A stretch of 64,000 nucleotides of DNA from Aureococcus anophagefferens (GCF_000186865.1 NW_008705562.1:1219192-1283191), one strand, 5' to 3'. Shown: positions 20,690-30,149, counted from the stretch's first letter. Translations and numbers: made by a program. The notes: generated from the letters alone by a model not told the origin.

Positions 20690-22072
20690 TCAGAGCGAGG
20701 TCGACGCGCGGGGCCGCCTCGAGGGCGTGTGGCCCTCCGTCTCCGCCGGGATGAAGGCGGCCACGGGCCTCGCGAAGCCGTCGAGGATGTTCGCGAGCGC
20801 GAGGGCGAGCGGGTGGTCGATGGACGCGAGGTAGATGCGGAGGATCGCCGTGATGGGCACCGCGAGCACGCAGCCCGGGATGCCCCAGAGGAAGCCCCAG
20901 ATCATGAGGCTCAGGAGCACGACGACGGGGTGGAGCTTCATGGAGTGGCCGAAGAGGATGGGCTCGACGACGTTGCCGACGACCGCGTGCATGACCACCA
21001 AAGACGTGAACGCGAGGAACGAGTTGAAGAGGCTCCCGCTGGGGTCGATGAGCACGACGGGCATGGGCAGCACGACGGCGACGACGGCGCCGATGTTCGG
21101 GATGAAGTTCGCGAAGAAGGCGACGACGCTGAACGCGAGCCAGAGGTCCACGCGCAGCGCGCAGAGCAGCGCCGCGGTCAGCACGCCGACGAGGAACGAC
21201 AGCGCGATCTTGCCCTTGATGTAGGCGTTGATCTGCTTGTCGACGCGCTTCGTGAACGAGCTCTCCTTGCTCGGCGGCGGCCCGGGCGAGCCCGGCGCCG
21301 CGCGCTCCTCGCCGAGGCCCGTCGGCGTGAGGAGCAGGTAGAGCGTGAAGAGGATCACGAGCGCGGTCGTCGACAGCAGGCTCAGCAGCCCCTCGCCCAG
21401 CCCAAAGACCGTCGCCGTGACCCAGGAGCTCAGCTCGAGCTTGTCCGCGACCTTCTCCAGCGACTGGGACTTGCGCCACTTGCGGTCGATGCCCTGGCGG
21501 TCCATCCAGCGGACGATGTGCACGAGGAAGTTCTGCACCTGCTCCGCGTAGGCGTCGGCCCGCGACGTGAAGTCGCGCACGCTTTCGGTGACCACGGCGC
21601 AGACGCCGCCTAAAAACGCCAGGGCCACGAGCAGGCTCACGAGCACCGCGAGCCAGTGCGGCAGCGCCGCCGCGCGCGACCGGCGCCGCGCGGCCCGGAC
21701 CGCCGCGCCGACCGCGCCGAACCTGGCGCAGCGCGCGTCCCACTTCTCCTCCTCGTCGCGGTCGTAGCGCCGGTGCTTGCGCGTGAGCGCGTCGATCATG
21801 GGCTGGAGCAGGTACTTGAGCGACATGCTGAGCACGAGCGGCACGAGCGCGAACTTGAGCTTTGCGAGGCCGTAGGACAGCACGCCCATGGCGCAGATGA
21901 CGAGGCACACCGTGCGCAACCGCTCCTCGAGGTCGTGCTGCGACGCGTTGAGCGCCCCGAAGCGGATCGTGCCCCGCCGGTGGTGCAGGTCGTCCTCGCT
22001 CCCCAGGCGCTGGATCATGGGCTCGCTCGCCCCGTCCTTGAAGTAGCCGCCGGACTCGCTGTCGTAGTTCAT
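20690..22072 (-). CDS. AI-2E / PerM (UPF0118) family membrane protein
   Basis: 460 residues. This family is mostly bacterial; members export autoinducer-2, act in Na+/H+ exchange, or are uncharacterised. The family signature is clear in the C-terminal half: FFANFIPNIGAVVAVVLP (about residue 320) and GNVVEPILFGHSMKLHPVVV followed by WGFLWGIPGCVLAVPI. About eight membrane spans, with a hydrophilic stretch at 105-140 and another rich in Pro/Ser at about 250-275. The eukaryotic substrate is unknown. Nothing suggests contamination, since flanking spacing and codon use match its neighbours. Confidence 0.85.
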   Translation of the reverse strand: MNYDSESGGYFKDGASEPMIQRLGSEDDLHHRRGTIRFGALNASQHDLEERLRTVCLVICAMGVLSYGLAKLKFALVPLVLSMSLKYLLQPMIDALTRKHRRYDRDEEEKWDARCARFGAVGAAVRAARRRSRAAALPHWLAVLVSLLVALAFLGGVCAVVTESVRDFTSRADAYAEQVQNFLVHIVRWMDRQGIDRKWRKSQSLEKVADKLELSSWVTATVFGLGEGLLSLLSTTALVILFTLYLLLTPTGLGEERAAPGSPGPPPSKESSFTKRVDKQINAYIKGKIALSFLVGVLTAALLCALRVDLWLAFSVVAFFANFIPNIGAVVAVVLPMPVVLIDPSGSLFNSFLAFTSLVVMHAVVGNVVEPILFGHSMKLHPVVVLLSLMIWGFLWGIPGCVLAVPITAILRIYLASIDHPLALALANILDGFARPVAAFIPAETEGHTPSRRPRASTSL

Positions 22073-22245
22073 GCCGCTGCCCTCCGGCGACGGCCGGCGG
22101 GCCGTAATGGTGCCGGGACGGTGGGACTCTGGCGCGGGCGGCGGCGCGGCGGCGCGGCTAGTTTTGGCTGGCCAGGTTCAGCGACCACTGCATCTTGCCC
22201 GTGTTGAAGGCTGCGCAATGGGCTGCCTCGATCGTCGACGGTGAC

Positions 22246-23277
22246 ATGTCGAGCTTCAAGGCCTTCCTCGCGCAGAAGCAGGCCGGCGGCGTCCAGGTCG
22301 GCGTGCGGCACTGGAGCGGCAAGGCCGACGCCGACGCGCGGCAGCGGGTCTGCTCCACGTCCCAGCCCTGCCGCTGCGCGCCGTCGACGAAGCGGCACCG
22401 CGTCGGCGCGGACGCGCTCGTGAGCGTCATCGCTCCCACGACGGGCGCGCGCGCGGAGCTCCACGCGGCGCTCTACGCGTCCTTCGCTCGCCAGCGACAC
22501 GCGAAGAAGGAGCTGCTCGTGCTCGACACGGGCGCCGCGGCGCCGTCGCCGTTCTTCGCGGCCCTCGACGACGCCCGCGTGCGCTACGTCCACGAGCCGG
22601 ACCTCGTCACCGGCGACGACGGCGACGCCGAGAAGGTCGGCATCAAGCGGAACCGGCTCTGCGCGATGGCGCGGGGCGACGCGATGGCGTGCTTCGACGA
22701 CGACAACGTCTACGGGCCCGACTATCTGACGGTCATGCTCCAGCATCTGGCCGCGTCGGGCTCCCAGCTGCTGACGCTGGGCGCGTACTACACGGCGGAG
22801 ATCGCCGGCGACGGCTTCAACGGCGGCTGGCTCAACAGCAACCGCGGCGCGGCGTCGGACCGCTACCTCGAGATCCGCGGCGTCGTCGTCGGCCGCGCGC
22901 GCAAGTGCTGGGACAAGCGCGGCGAGACCTTTTTCTTTTCGAAGGATGCCTTCGACCGGGGGCGCGCGCGCTTCACGGAGTCGAAGAGCTGCGGCGAGGA
23001 GGAGGCCTTTTACAGGGGCGACGACTTCCACGCGGTCGTCGACGATTTTGGTATCTTCGTACACGTGGACCACGGCAAGAACACGGGCGCGCCGCTGTCG
23101 AACGACTACAACCGGCGCGACCTGCCGGCCGAGCTCGCCGCGTTGCTGCGCGAGCAGCTGCCGTGCTACCGGCGGTTCGCGGCCGCGGTGGCCAACGGCA
23201 CGGCGTGCGCCGAGATCGCCTACGAGCCCAACGTCGACGGCTGGGTCCAGAAGCCCGCGCGGCGCGCCGGGGCGTAA
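22246..23277 (+). CDS. GT-A fold glycosyltransferase, family 2-like
   Basis: 343 residues. The core reads ALVSVIAPTTGARAELHAALYASF, then ELLVLDTG, then KRNRLCAMARGDAMACFDDDN at about residues 127-147. The last part gives the DxD-type metal site (DDD) expected for a nucleotide-sugar-dependent GT-A enzyme. No signal peptide is obvious from the chosen ATG, although a 5' exon cannot be excluded. Sugar and acceptor are unknown. It lies between a divergent AI-2E gene and a co-directional patatin gene that starts only 72 bp downstream. Confidence 0.75.
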   Translation: MSSFKAFLAQKQAGGVQVGVRHWSGKADADARQRVCSTSQPCRCAPSTKRHRVGADALVSVIAPTTGARAELHAALYASFARQRHAKKELLVLDTGAAAPSPFFAALDDARVRYVHEPDLVTGDDGDAEKVGIKRNRLCAMARGDAMACFDDDNVYGPDYLTVMLQHLAASGSQLLTLGAYYTAEIAGDGFNGGWLNSNRGAASDRYLEIRGVVVGRARKCWDKRGETFFFSKDAFDRGRARFTESKSCGEEEAFYRGDDFHAVVDDFGIFVHVDHGKNTGAPLSNDYNRRDLPAELAALLREQLPCYRRFAAAVANGTACAEIAYEPNVDGWVQKPARRAGA

Positions 23278-23349
23278 CGGTGGAGGTGCTTGGGTGCGGT
23301 ACGTTGACGGAAACTTGCAGTCATTGAAGCTTCTCGTCATCGAGAGAGC

Positions 23350-24150
23350 ATGCTGCGCGTCGTCGTAAGCGCGGCGCAGCGCTGCGGCAGGCGCAGGCGC
23401 CAGTTCTCGAGCGATAAAATAGCCATCAGCTTCGGAGGCAGCGGCCTCATGATGATCTGGCAGTTCGGCGTGGCGCATGCGCTTGCCCAGGAGCGCAGTC
23501 TCATGGAGAGAGTCGAACGCGTCCACGGCACGAGCGGCGGCGCCATCGCCGCGTACCTGCTGCTCGAACAGCCGGAGCGGCTCACGGACTGCGTGGCGCA
23601 CTACACGAACCGCGACTTCTTCGACGGCTTGAAGCTCCGCGACGTCGTGTCGCCGCACGACGCGCTGCTCCGGCGGACGTTCGCGCGGCTCGACCTGCTG
23701 CGGCCGGGCGCGGCGGCGCGGCTCGGCGGCCGCTTCGTCGCCCACGGCACGTCCTTCGCCGGCGGGCGGCCGGCGAACGTCGCCGTCGACGTCGCGGAGG
23801 ACGGCGACGTCCTCGACGCCATCTCCGCGAGCTGCTGCTTCGACCTCTCCGGCGTCGACGTGGACGGCGAAACGCTCTGGGACGGCGGCCTCAGCGAGCC
23901 GCTCTCGCCGGACTCGACACTGCCGACGCTCGAGGTGTCCATCATCTCCGGCGACGCGCACGTCTCGCCGGGCGCCGCGCGGCCGATGGCGGCCGACGAG
24001 GCGCCGAAGCACCCGTTCCTCCGCTACGACTGGTCGCCGCCCAACGCCGCGGCCCTCGCCGAGGCCGCGTGCCTCACGCCGGCGCGGGCGCAGTACCGCT
24101 TCGACCAGGGCCGGCGCGACGGCGAGGCGTTCCTCGAGCTGAGCCGATGA
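23350..24150 (+). CDS. Patatin-like phospholipase
   Basis: 266 residues. It has the complete patatin catalytic dyad architecture: oxyanion-hole glycines in ISFGGSGL (residue 25 onward), nucleophile Ser in GTSGGAIAAY (GxSxG, about residue 60), and aspartate in the DGG motif (LWDGGLSEPL, about residue 180). Members hydrolyse acyl chains from phospholipids or triacylglycerol. The N-terminal 20 residues are Arg-rich without acids (MLRVVVSAAQRCGRRRRQF), compatible with a mitochondrial presequence. TACGTTGA occurs 43 bp upstream of the start codon. Confidence 0.88.
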   Translation: MLRVVVSAAQRCGRRRRQFSSDKIAISFGGSGLMMIWQFGVAHALAQERSLMERVERVHGTSGGAIAAYLLLEQPERLTDCVAHYTNRDFFDGLKLRDVVSPHDALLRRTFARLDLLRPGAAARLGGRFVAHGTSFAGGRPANVAVDVAEDGDVLDAISASCCFDLSGVDVDGETLWDGGLSEPLSPDSTLPTLEVSIISGDAHVSPGAARPMAADEAPKHPFLRYDWSPPNAAALAEAACLTPARAQYRFDQGRRDGEAFLELSR

Positions 24151-24198
24151 CATTTTTTTCTCCGCGGGGTTCAATTAGGATCTCTTCGGCGCTCTTAG

Positions 24199-24212
24199 CT
24201 AGGAATTCCTAG
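24199..24212. repeat. 14-bp perfect palindrome CTAGGAATTCCTAG
   Basis: A perfect palindrome in the short 3' intergenic space between the convergent patatin and ARM genes. Function unknown. Confidence 0.4.
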
Positions 24213-24224
24213 TGGCGATGCGTC

Positions 24225-24812
24225 CTAGAGGTAGGGCCCGATGACGCCGCGGATGACGTCCTGGACGTCGACTCGGCTCCGCAGTTCGTCCGGGACGCAG
24301 GCGCGAAGCAGCGCGGCGACGACCAGCGCGGCCTTGCGCTTGGCGGCGAAACTCGCATCGTCCACAACCGACCGGTTGTCGACGGTCACGCGGCCGCACC
24401 GCGCGAGCTGGACGAGCGCGTCGAAGCCGGCGGCCACCGCGATCGCGACCGCGTTGGCGTCGTTGTTGTGGGCGATGTTGCCCAGCGCGTACGCGGGCGA
24501 CCACTTCGCGTACGTGCTCCCGTCGCGCAGGAGCTCGACGAGCGACGCGATGCCGCCGGCCTCGGCGATCAGGACCTTGTTGGCGGCGTTGTAGCACGCG
24601 AGGTAGCCCAGCGCCCACGCGGCCGTCCATCTGGCCTCCGCGCTCCCGTCGTGCACGAGCTGGACGAGCGGCGGGATGCCGCCGGCCTTCGCGATCAGGA
24701 CCGTGTTGGCGGGTCTGTTGCACGCGAGCTCGCGCAGCGTCCGCGCCGCCGCCACCTTCGCTGCGTCGTCGCCCCAGCGCAAGGCGCGGACCAGCCCCTC
24801 GATCTCCGCCAT
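24225..24812 (-). CDS. Armadillo-repeat protein, copy 1
   Basis: 195 residues, about four ARM repeats with the phrase AGGIPPLVQLVHDGS / AGGIASLVELLRDGS recurring every 42 residues, forming a short right-handed superhelix for protein binding. A paralogue lies at 49699-50406. The two genes share not only the first residues (MAEIEGLVRAL) but also the 5' leader (a conserved ATCAAGGGGTCAAGC directly before ATG) and the stop region (CTCTAGGACGCATCG). This fixes the start at 24812 and shows the duplication unit was larger than the CDS. Partner unknown. The divergent gene at 24880 begins 67 bp away. Confidence 0.8.
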   Translation of the reverse strand: MAEIEGLVRALRWGDDAAKVAAARTLRELACNRPANTVLIAKAGGIPPLVQLVHDGSAEARWTAAWALGYLACYNAANKVLIAEAGGIASLVELLRDGSTYAKWSPAYALGNIAHNNDANAVAIAVAAGFDALVQLARCGRVTVDNRSVVDDASFAAKRKAALVVAALLRACVPDELRSRVDVQDVIRGVIGPYL

Positions 24813-24879
24813 GCTTGACCCCTTGATAAAACGCCGATGTTTCCCTCTGCTTGACATTCAACCTTCGGGGCTGCCGACG

Positions 24880-25419
24880 ATGGCCCTCGTGGCGGCGGCC
24901 CAGGCGGGGTCTTTAGCCGCCATGCGGCGGCGCGAGGACGCCAAGCCGCAGACCTACATCGTCCCGGCGTCGTCCATGACCACGCAGGCCGAGCGCATGG
25001 CCATCCTCGCGCGCTCGGACTCCATGCTCCGCCGCCTCTCCCTGGAGCAGAACAAGGCCGGCGGCGTCGTGGTCTACGCGAGCGAGTCGACGATCGCCTA
25101 CGAGGCGGCGCGGACCGCGCCCTTCGCGGCCTGCGACGACGCGCCGACGACGCGCGCGGAGCGGCTCTCGATGCTCATGTCGAGCCAGTCGATGAGCCGC
25201 CGGCTCTCGCGCGTGGAGCCGGCGCCGGCGGCCGCCGACGCGGCGGTCGTCGACATGCCGGCCCTGACGACGCGCGAGGAGCGACTCTCGCTCCTCCTCC
25301 AGACGAACACCGTCATGGGCGACGCGCGGGCCGCGCGCCGCCGGTCGTCCGCGGCCGCCGCGCGCCGGAGCGCCGGGCACCGGAGACCGCGGCGGTCCGC
25401 GGCGTGCGTCGTCTCGTAG
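24880..25419 (+). CDS. Small protein with three TTxxERLSxL repeats, function unknown
   Basis: 179 residues, not recognised. Three spaced copies of a motif are visible: MTTQAERMAILARSDSMLRR, TTRAERLSMLMSSQSMSRRL and LTTREERLSLLLQTNTVM. Each is a TT-x-x-ER-L-x-x-L helix with a following Ser/Arg segment, and the RRLS in two of them looks like a basophilic kinase site. The C-terminus is Arg/Ala-rich. No signal or membrane span. Start chosen at ATG 24880, just after a short leader shared with the divergent ARM gene. Its stop codon lies in a tandem DNA repeat (25408-25475). Confidence 0.6.
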   Translation: MALVAAAQAGSLAAMRRREDAKPQTYIVPASSMTTQAERMAILARSDSMLRRLSLEQNKAGGVVVYASESTIAYEAARTAPFAACDDAPTTRAERLSMLMSSQSMSRRLSRVEPAPAAADAAVVDMPALTTREERLSLLLQTNTVMGDARAARRRSSAAAARRSAGHRRPRRSAACVVS

Positions 25420-25475
25420 ACGCCACGCTCACGCGCGTCGTCTCGTAGATGCCGAACGCACGTCGTCTCTTCGAT
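25408..25475. repeat. Three imperfect tandem units starting GTCGTCTC
   Basis: Units begin at 25408, 25437 and 25462 (29- and 25-bp spacing) and share GTCGTCTCGTAGA-like starts. The first unit contains the stop codon of the upstream gene. It lies in the 95-bp gap to the convergent CFAP91 stop. Confidence 0.6.
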
Positions 25476-25514
25476 GTTACGCTCGCGCGGGGGGGTGGTG
25501 GGGCAATGGGACCC

Positions 25515-27571
25515 CTAGAGGGGATTCCTCGTGATCTCCGTGATGCTCTCCGTGAGGGCCTTCTGCGCGGCGTCCGCGAGGTGCTTCTCCGCGTCGCGGT
25601 CCTCGCCCTTCTGCTGCATGAGCTCCACGGAGGGCGTGAGGAAGGACGCGACGAGGTCCTTGACGAAGGCGTCGCGCGCGACGCCCTCGGCGGCGTCGTT
25701 GACGACCCCCGCGGCGAGCGCGCTCGACTTGCCCCGCAGGCTGTCGGCCATGGCCGCGTTGAGGCCGTCGTCGCTCTGGAGCTCGACGATGGCCTGGCGC
25801 CGCGCGGCGTCGTCGATGGACGCCTCGAGGATCTCGTCCACAAAGGTCCGCGCCGCGCCGAGGTGCGCCGCCATGACCTGCTTGTAGACCTCGTCGGACC
25901 GGCCGCGGAGCCGCTCCTCGGCCTGGCGCCGGCCCGCCTCCTCGGCCTCGCGCTGCCGCCGCTCGTTGTCCGCGCGCTGCGCCAGAGCCTTGAGCCGCTC
26001 CTTCTCCTCGCGGCGCACGAGCTCCTTGGACAGAAAGTCGAGCATGGACGACGCCATCTCGCCCGCGATCGTCTCCATCGCCGCGCGCGCCACGGCCGCG
26101 CGGTTCTCCGCGGCCGCGACCTCCGCGCCCGCGCGCGCGTCCGCCGCCGCGTCGTCGTCCGTCTCCGCGGCCCTGGCCTCGTCCGCGGCCCGCAGCTCGC
26201 GGATGAGCTCGAGGCGCCGCTCCTTGCCCTCGTACATCTGGTTCTGCACCGCGCGGCCGCGGATCAGGCGCTGGAAGAGCTTGACGGCCATGTCGAAGAC
26301 CTCCGCGTCCTCGTCGCGCGGCTCGACGCGCGGCGTCGGCGGCCGCTCGGCCTTGGACACGCGCGTGCGCCAGGACGGTAGCAAGTCCTTCTTCGCCTTC
26401 TCGGGGTCCTCGGCGATCTCCTTCTTCGTCGCCAGGATCGTGTTCATCTTCAGCAGGTCCGCCGCGAGCTGCTGCTTGTGGCGGTCCTTGGACGTGCGCG
26501 CCGTCGCCTCGTTCTCGTTCTCCGGCTTCGTGACCTTGGTGGCCGTGAGGTGGCCCGGCAGGTTGTATTCCAAGGACGCGAGCACGCCGTGGTTGCCGAG
26601 GTCGGGCACGCGCCGCGTGACGTCGAAGACCTCGCCGTCCTTGTCGGGCCGCTGGCCGAGGCGCGCGATGGGCGCGTAGACGCGCGAGCTGTAGGTGCCG
26701 TACTCCGAGATGATGTCGCGGTTCCCGGACCGGCGCTTGGAGCCCGGCGGCTCCGACGCGGGCATCTGGAGCCGGCCGCGCGCCATCGACAGCTTCCGCA
26801 GCACCTTGATGCGCTGGCTCTGGATCTGCTCCACGGACCGGTCCCGCTCCTCGATCTGCCGCTGGCGCAGCGCCTCGACGCGCTGCTCCGCCAAAAATTC
26901 GTTGTCCTGGTCGCGGTCGACCAGCGCCTGGCGCAACAGATCCAGCCGCTCCTCGTGGGCCTCGTCCATCTCCCGCTGCCGCAGCCGGAACTCGCGCATC
27001 TCCTGGAGCTCCAGGAGCTTGCGCCGCAACCCCAAACTCGCCTCGTCCGTCGCCGGGGGCAGCGACGCTTCCAATTTGTGCTTTTTCTGCGCGTGCTCGA
27101 TCATCAGCACCTCCTGCTCGCCCGCGGGCAGCCCCCGCTCGTGGCTCAGGCCCTTCAGCATCAGGATCTGGGGCGACTCGCCCGGCGGGATGACGTACTC
27201 GGGCGAGTAGGGGTCCGTCTGCGCCTCGGACTCGCGGTACTTGGTCTGGACCGTCGCGTCGCGGACGCGCGACTCGGGCGCGTCGTCGAGGGGCGTGGCC
27301 TACAAAAAGGGGGGGTCGTCGGCGGGCGCGCGGCGCAAAAGTGCGACGCGGGCGGTCGTGCGAGCGGGTCCACCTCCGCCGTCGGCGCGAGGAGCACGCC
27401 CGGCGCCACCGCGTCGAGGTGGGGCACCATGGGGCGCTGGAAGAACTTGTAGCGCCCGGAGCCCGACATGGCGGCGGCGTCGAACTTGACCGCCGGCGCC
27501 TTGGGCCCGCCCGCCGTCGCCCACACGGGGTCGAAGTAGGCATCGTAGGCCCGCGACTCCGTGCGAGCCAT
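25515..27571 (-). CDS. CFAP91: Cilia and flagella associated protein 91 (MAATS1/AAT1)
   Basis: 660 residues from exons 27571-27374 and 27299-25515. CFAP91 is a structural axonemal protein of the calmodulin- and radial-spoke-associated complex, bridging spokes 2 and 3 and needed for flagellar beating. The hallmark N-terminal block is present: QTKYRESEAQTDPYSPEYV, then IPPGESPQILMLKGLSHERG and GLPAGEQEVLMIEHAQKKH. Long charged coiled coils and a VFDxAVKLFQRLIRGRAVQN segment follow. The single 74-nt intron (27373-27300) is conventional: GAG|GTGGAC donor and a CCCCCCCTTTTTGTAG acceptor, with no repeat features. It is head-to-head with ALG12. Confidence 0.9.
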
Positions 27572-27696
27572 AGCCGATAGCGCACCCCACCAGACGACGA
27601 TAGTTATACAGAGATACGCTGCGGCTACGTTGAGTTCAACGTGCTGTCTCGCCACAAGCACTCTGCGAGCTGCGAGTAGCTGCTTGTGCCGGCGCG
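27572..27696. promoter_or_regulatory. Divergent promoter, CFAP91 and ALG12
   Basis: 125 bp between two start codons, AT-richer than the genes, with TACGTTGA at 27627-27634 directly followed by GTTCAACG, making a small CGTTGAGTTCAACG palindrome. Possible shared regulatory site (inference). Confidence 0.5.
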
Positions 27697-29274
27697 ATGG
27701 CCTGGGAGGACCTGCCGTTGCTCGCGGTGGTCGGTCACGCGGTGCTCGCGCCCTTCAGCAAGGTCGAGGAGTCGTTCAACACGCAGGCCGTGCACGACCT
27801 GCTCTTCGCGGACTTCGCCGACTTCGACCACCACACGTTTCCGGGCACCGTGCCGCGGACGTTCCTCGGCGCCATCGCCGTCGCGGGCGCCTACCGCGCC
27901 GCGGCGCTCCTGCACGCCCCCGTCGCGCGGCTCTGCCCGGCCGCGAGCGCCGCCGCGCTCGCGCGGCTCGCGGGCTCGGCGTCGCCCGCCGCGGGGCCCC
28001 GGCTCCTCGGCGTCCAGGTCGCGTGCCGCCTCGCGCTCGGGTGCCTCTGGGCCGCGGGCTTCCGCCGCTTCGCCGCCGGCGCGCGCCGGCGCTTCGGCGG
28101 CGGCGCGGCGACGTGGCTCTGCGTTTTGACGGCCGTCCAGTTCCACCAGCCTTTCTACGCGTCGCGGTTCCTGCCCAACTCGCTGGCCATGCCCGTGGTG
28201 CTCTGGAGCTACGGCGAGGCGCTCGCGGGCCGGCGCGGTTTGGGGCTCGCGCTCCTCGCGGCGGCCTGCGCCGCGTTTCGCTGCGACGTCGCCGCCGTCG
28301 CGATCCCGCTCGGCTTGGTCTGGTGCCTCTGGCCGGGCCTGCCCGGCCGCGCGCGCCTCTTCCGCGTGGGCGCGCCGTGCACGCTGTTGGGCGCCGCCGC
28401 CGCCGTCGCCGCGTCCGTCGCCGTCGACTCGCGGCTCTGGGCGAAGCCCGGCGGGGCGGTGGCGTGGGTCTGGCCCGAGGGCGCGGTGCTCCTCTACAAC
28501 AACCCCGTGGACAACCGGTCCGCGGCCTGGGGCGTCGAGCCCTGGCACTGGTACGCGTCGAGCGCCCTGCCTAGGAGCCTCGCCGGCGCGCTGCCCCTCG
28601 CGGCCGCGGCCGCGGCCCTCGACGCGCGCCGCGTCGTCCCGGAGCTCGCGCTGCCGGCGGCCGCGTCGCTCCTGCTCCTCTCGGGCCTGCCCCACAAGGA
28701 GCTCCGCTTCGCCTTCCCGGCCCTGCCGCTCCTCACGCTCGCCGGCGCCGTCGCCGCGGACCGCCTCGCGCGGCCCGACGCGAAGGCGCGCGGCGCCGCG
28801 GCGTTCGTCAAGCGGCTCGCGGTGCTCGGCCTCGTCGCGGGGACGGCCGCGGCGACGTGCCTCTTCGCCGCCGCCGCGCGCGTCAACTACCCCGGCGGCG
28901 TCGCCCTCCGCGCGCTCCACGACCACTTCGGCTACGACCTCGGCCGCGGCGCCGCGGTGCACCTCGACGACAAGGTCGCGACGACGGGCGCGTCGCGCTT
29001 CGGCGAGGAGCTGCGCGGCGCGGGCTGGACCTACGACAAGACCGACGGCCTCGAAGACTTCGACGGCTTCGACTTCGCGCTCGCGGAGCTGCCCGTCGCG
29101 AAGCGCGGCCTCGCGGACGGCTTCGACGTCGTCGCGACCGTCGACGCCTACGCGGGCCTCCGCGTCGACGTCGCAACCTTCCCGTTCCTCCACGTGAAGA
29201 CGGCGCCGAGCGTCGCCGTCCTCCGCCACAAGAGACACGCCGACACGCGCAGGGAGCCGCTCGCCTTGGTGTAA
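27697..29274 (+). CDS. ALG12: Dol-P-Man:Man7GlcNAc2-PP-Dol alpha-1,6-mannosyltransferase
   Basis: 525 residues, a GT22 family multi-span ER enzyme that adds the eighth mannose to the lipid-linked oligosaccharide on the lumenal side during N-glycan assembly. Diagnostic motifs are KVEESFNTQAVHDLLF (residue 27 onward), FPGTVPRTFLG and the conserved HKELRF (about residue 332). About ten hydrophobic spans, and the length matches the family. The C-terminal 130 residues are soluble, as in other ALG12 proteins. PIGB and ALG9 are relatives, but the FNTQAVHD and FPGTVPRTF phrases favour ALG12. Confidence 0.88.
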   Translation: MAWEDLPLLAVVGHAVLAPFSKVEESFNTQAVHDLLFADFADFDHHTFPGTVPRTFLGAIAVAGAYRAAALLHAPVARLCPAASAAALARLAGSASPAAGPRLLGVQVACRLALGCLWAAGFRRFAAGARRRFGGGAATWLCVLTAVQFHQPFYASRFLPNSLAMPVVLWSYGEALAGRRGLGLALLAAACAAFRCDVAAVAIPLGLVWCLWPGLPGRARLFRVGAPCTLLGAAAAVAASVAVDSRLWAKPGGAVAWVWPEGAVLLYNNPVDNRSAAWGVEPWHWYASSALPRSLAGALPLAAAAAALDARRVVPELALPAAASLLLLSGLPHKELRFAFPALPLLTLAGAVAADRLARPDAKARGAAAFVKRLAVLGLVAGTAAATCLFAAAARVNYPGGVALRALHDHFGYDLGRGAAVHLDDKVATTGASRFGEELRGAGWTYDKTDGLEDFDGFDFALAELPVAKRGLADGFDVVATVDAYAGLRVDVATFPFLHVKTAPSVAVLRHKRHADTRREPLALV

Positions 29275-29327
29275 TCTTCAACAACTGATGGTGCCGAGGC
29301 TGGCATCGATGGGATGCTCTTGTTGGC

Positions 29328-30149
29328 ATGCTCTCTGTCGCTCTCGCGCTGCAATGCATGGCCTTTACGCTCGCCGCGCTGGCGCGCGCCGACGACTGCG
29401 CGCGCGAGCGGCTGAAGATGGCCGCGGAGGCCGACGTGCGCGCGGGGCGCGGCACGACCTGGTATGAGCACATACAAAAGGCCGGCGGCCATGCGGTGTG
29501 CGAGCTCTATAATCTCTTCGGTGAAGCGCGGCCATGCGTCAGCGTCAGGCGCTGCGGACCGCTTCACAACGGCCGCTGCGGCGACTCGCGCGCCGACGAG
29601 GCGCTCAACGCGCTCCGCAACGCGACCGCGGCCCGGAGCTTCCTCCGCGACCGCGGCGCGTCGTTCTACGGCCACGAGTTCGGCGCGCTGCCCCACGCGC
29701 CCGAGCCGGGCGTCATGGCCTACGTCGCCGTGGTCCGCGAGCCGCGCGCCTGGTCCGCGAGCTGGCGGCGGAGGTTCCGAAGCCGCGACGCGACGAGCTT
29801 CGCGGAGCAGCTCGGAGCCTGGCGCGTCCCCGGCGCGCACGCGGCGCCCGAGGCGCTCCTCGCGGCCGCGAAGCAGTTCGTCGACGCCTGCTCCGTCGCC
29901 TTCGCCCTCGACGACCCAGCCGACGACGACGGCGGCTTCGCGGTCCTCGGCTGGGGCCGCCGCGATCCGGCGGCGCTGCGTTTCGCGATGGCGCGGAACG
30001 CGAACCGCACGCGCGCGAGCAACGCGCGGCTGGTCGCCGACGACTCTGGCGACTCCGCGTCCGATCTCGACGCCGAGATCTACGAGTACGCGCGGTCGCA
30101 CGGGACCCGGCAGCGCGAGCGGAGGATCGCCTGCGGACTAGGCTCTTAG
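29328..30149 (+). CDS. Carbohydrate sulfotransferase-like secretory protein
   Basis: 273 residues. A signal peptide (MLSVALALQCMAFTLAALARA) precedes WYEHIQKAGGHAVCELYN, matching the HIPKTGGT type PAPS loop of the heparan sulfate 2-O and carbohydrate sulfotransferases. YVAVVREPRAWSASWRRRF (about residue 130) matches the FLRDPxxRxxSxY 3'-phosphate site. Shorter than typical (300-400), so it may lack a C-terminal part. Its type differs from the pair at 13.2-15.1 kb. The stop TAG (30147-30149) overlaps the stop TAA of the convergent methylase gene. Confidence 0.72.
   Translation: MLSVALALQCMAFTLAALARADDCARERLKMAAEADVRAGRGTTWYEHIQKAGGHAVCELYNLFGEARPCVSVRRCGPLHNGRCGDSRADEALNALRNATAARSFLRDRGASFYGHEFGALPHAPEPGVMAYVAVVREPRAWSASWRRRFRSRDATSFAEQLGAWRVPGAHAAPEALLAAAKQFVDACSVAFALDDPADDDGGFAVLGWGRRDPAALRFAMARNANRTRASNARLVADDSGDSASDLDAEIYEYARSHGTRQRERRIACGLGS

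Noticed and set aside
20690..22072. Possible bacterial contamination because AI-2E and PhnN-like genes are mostly bacterial
   Set aside because: Flanking genes are eukaryotic, intergenic structure and codon bias match, and targeting sequences and introners run through the region.
27300..27373. CFAP91 intron as a family C introner (74 nt, similar size)
   Set aside because: Sequence is unrelated, ends are not repeated, and it has a normal polypyrimidine tract.
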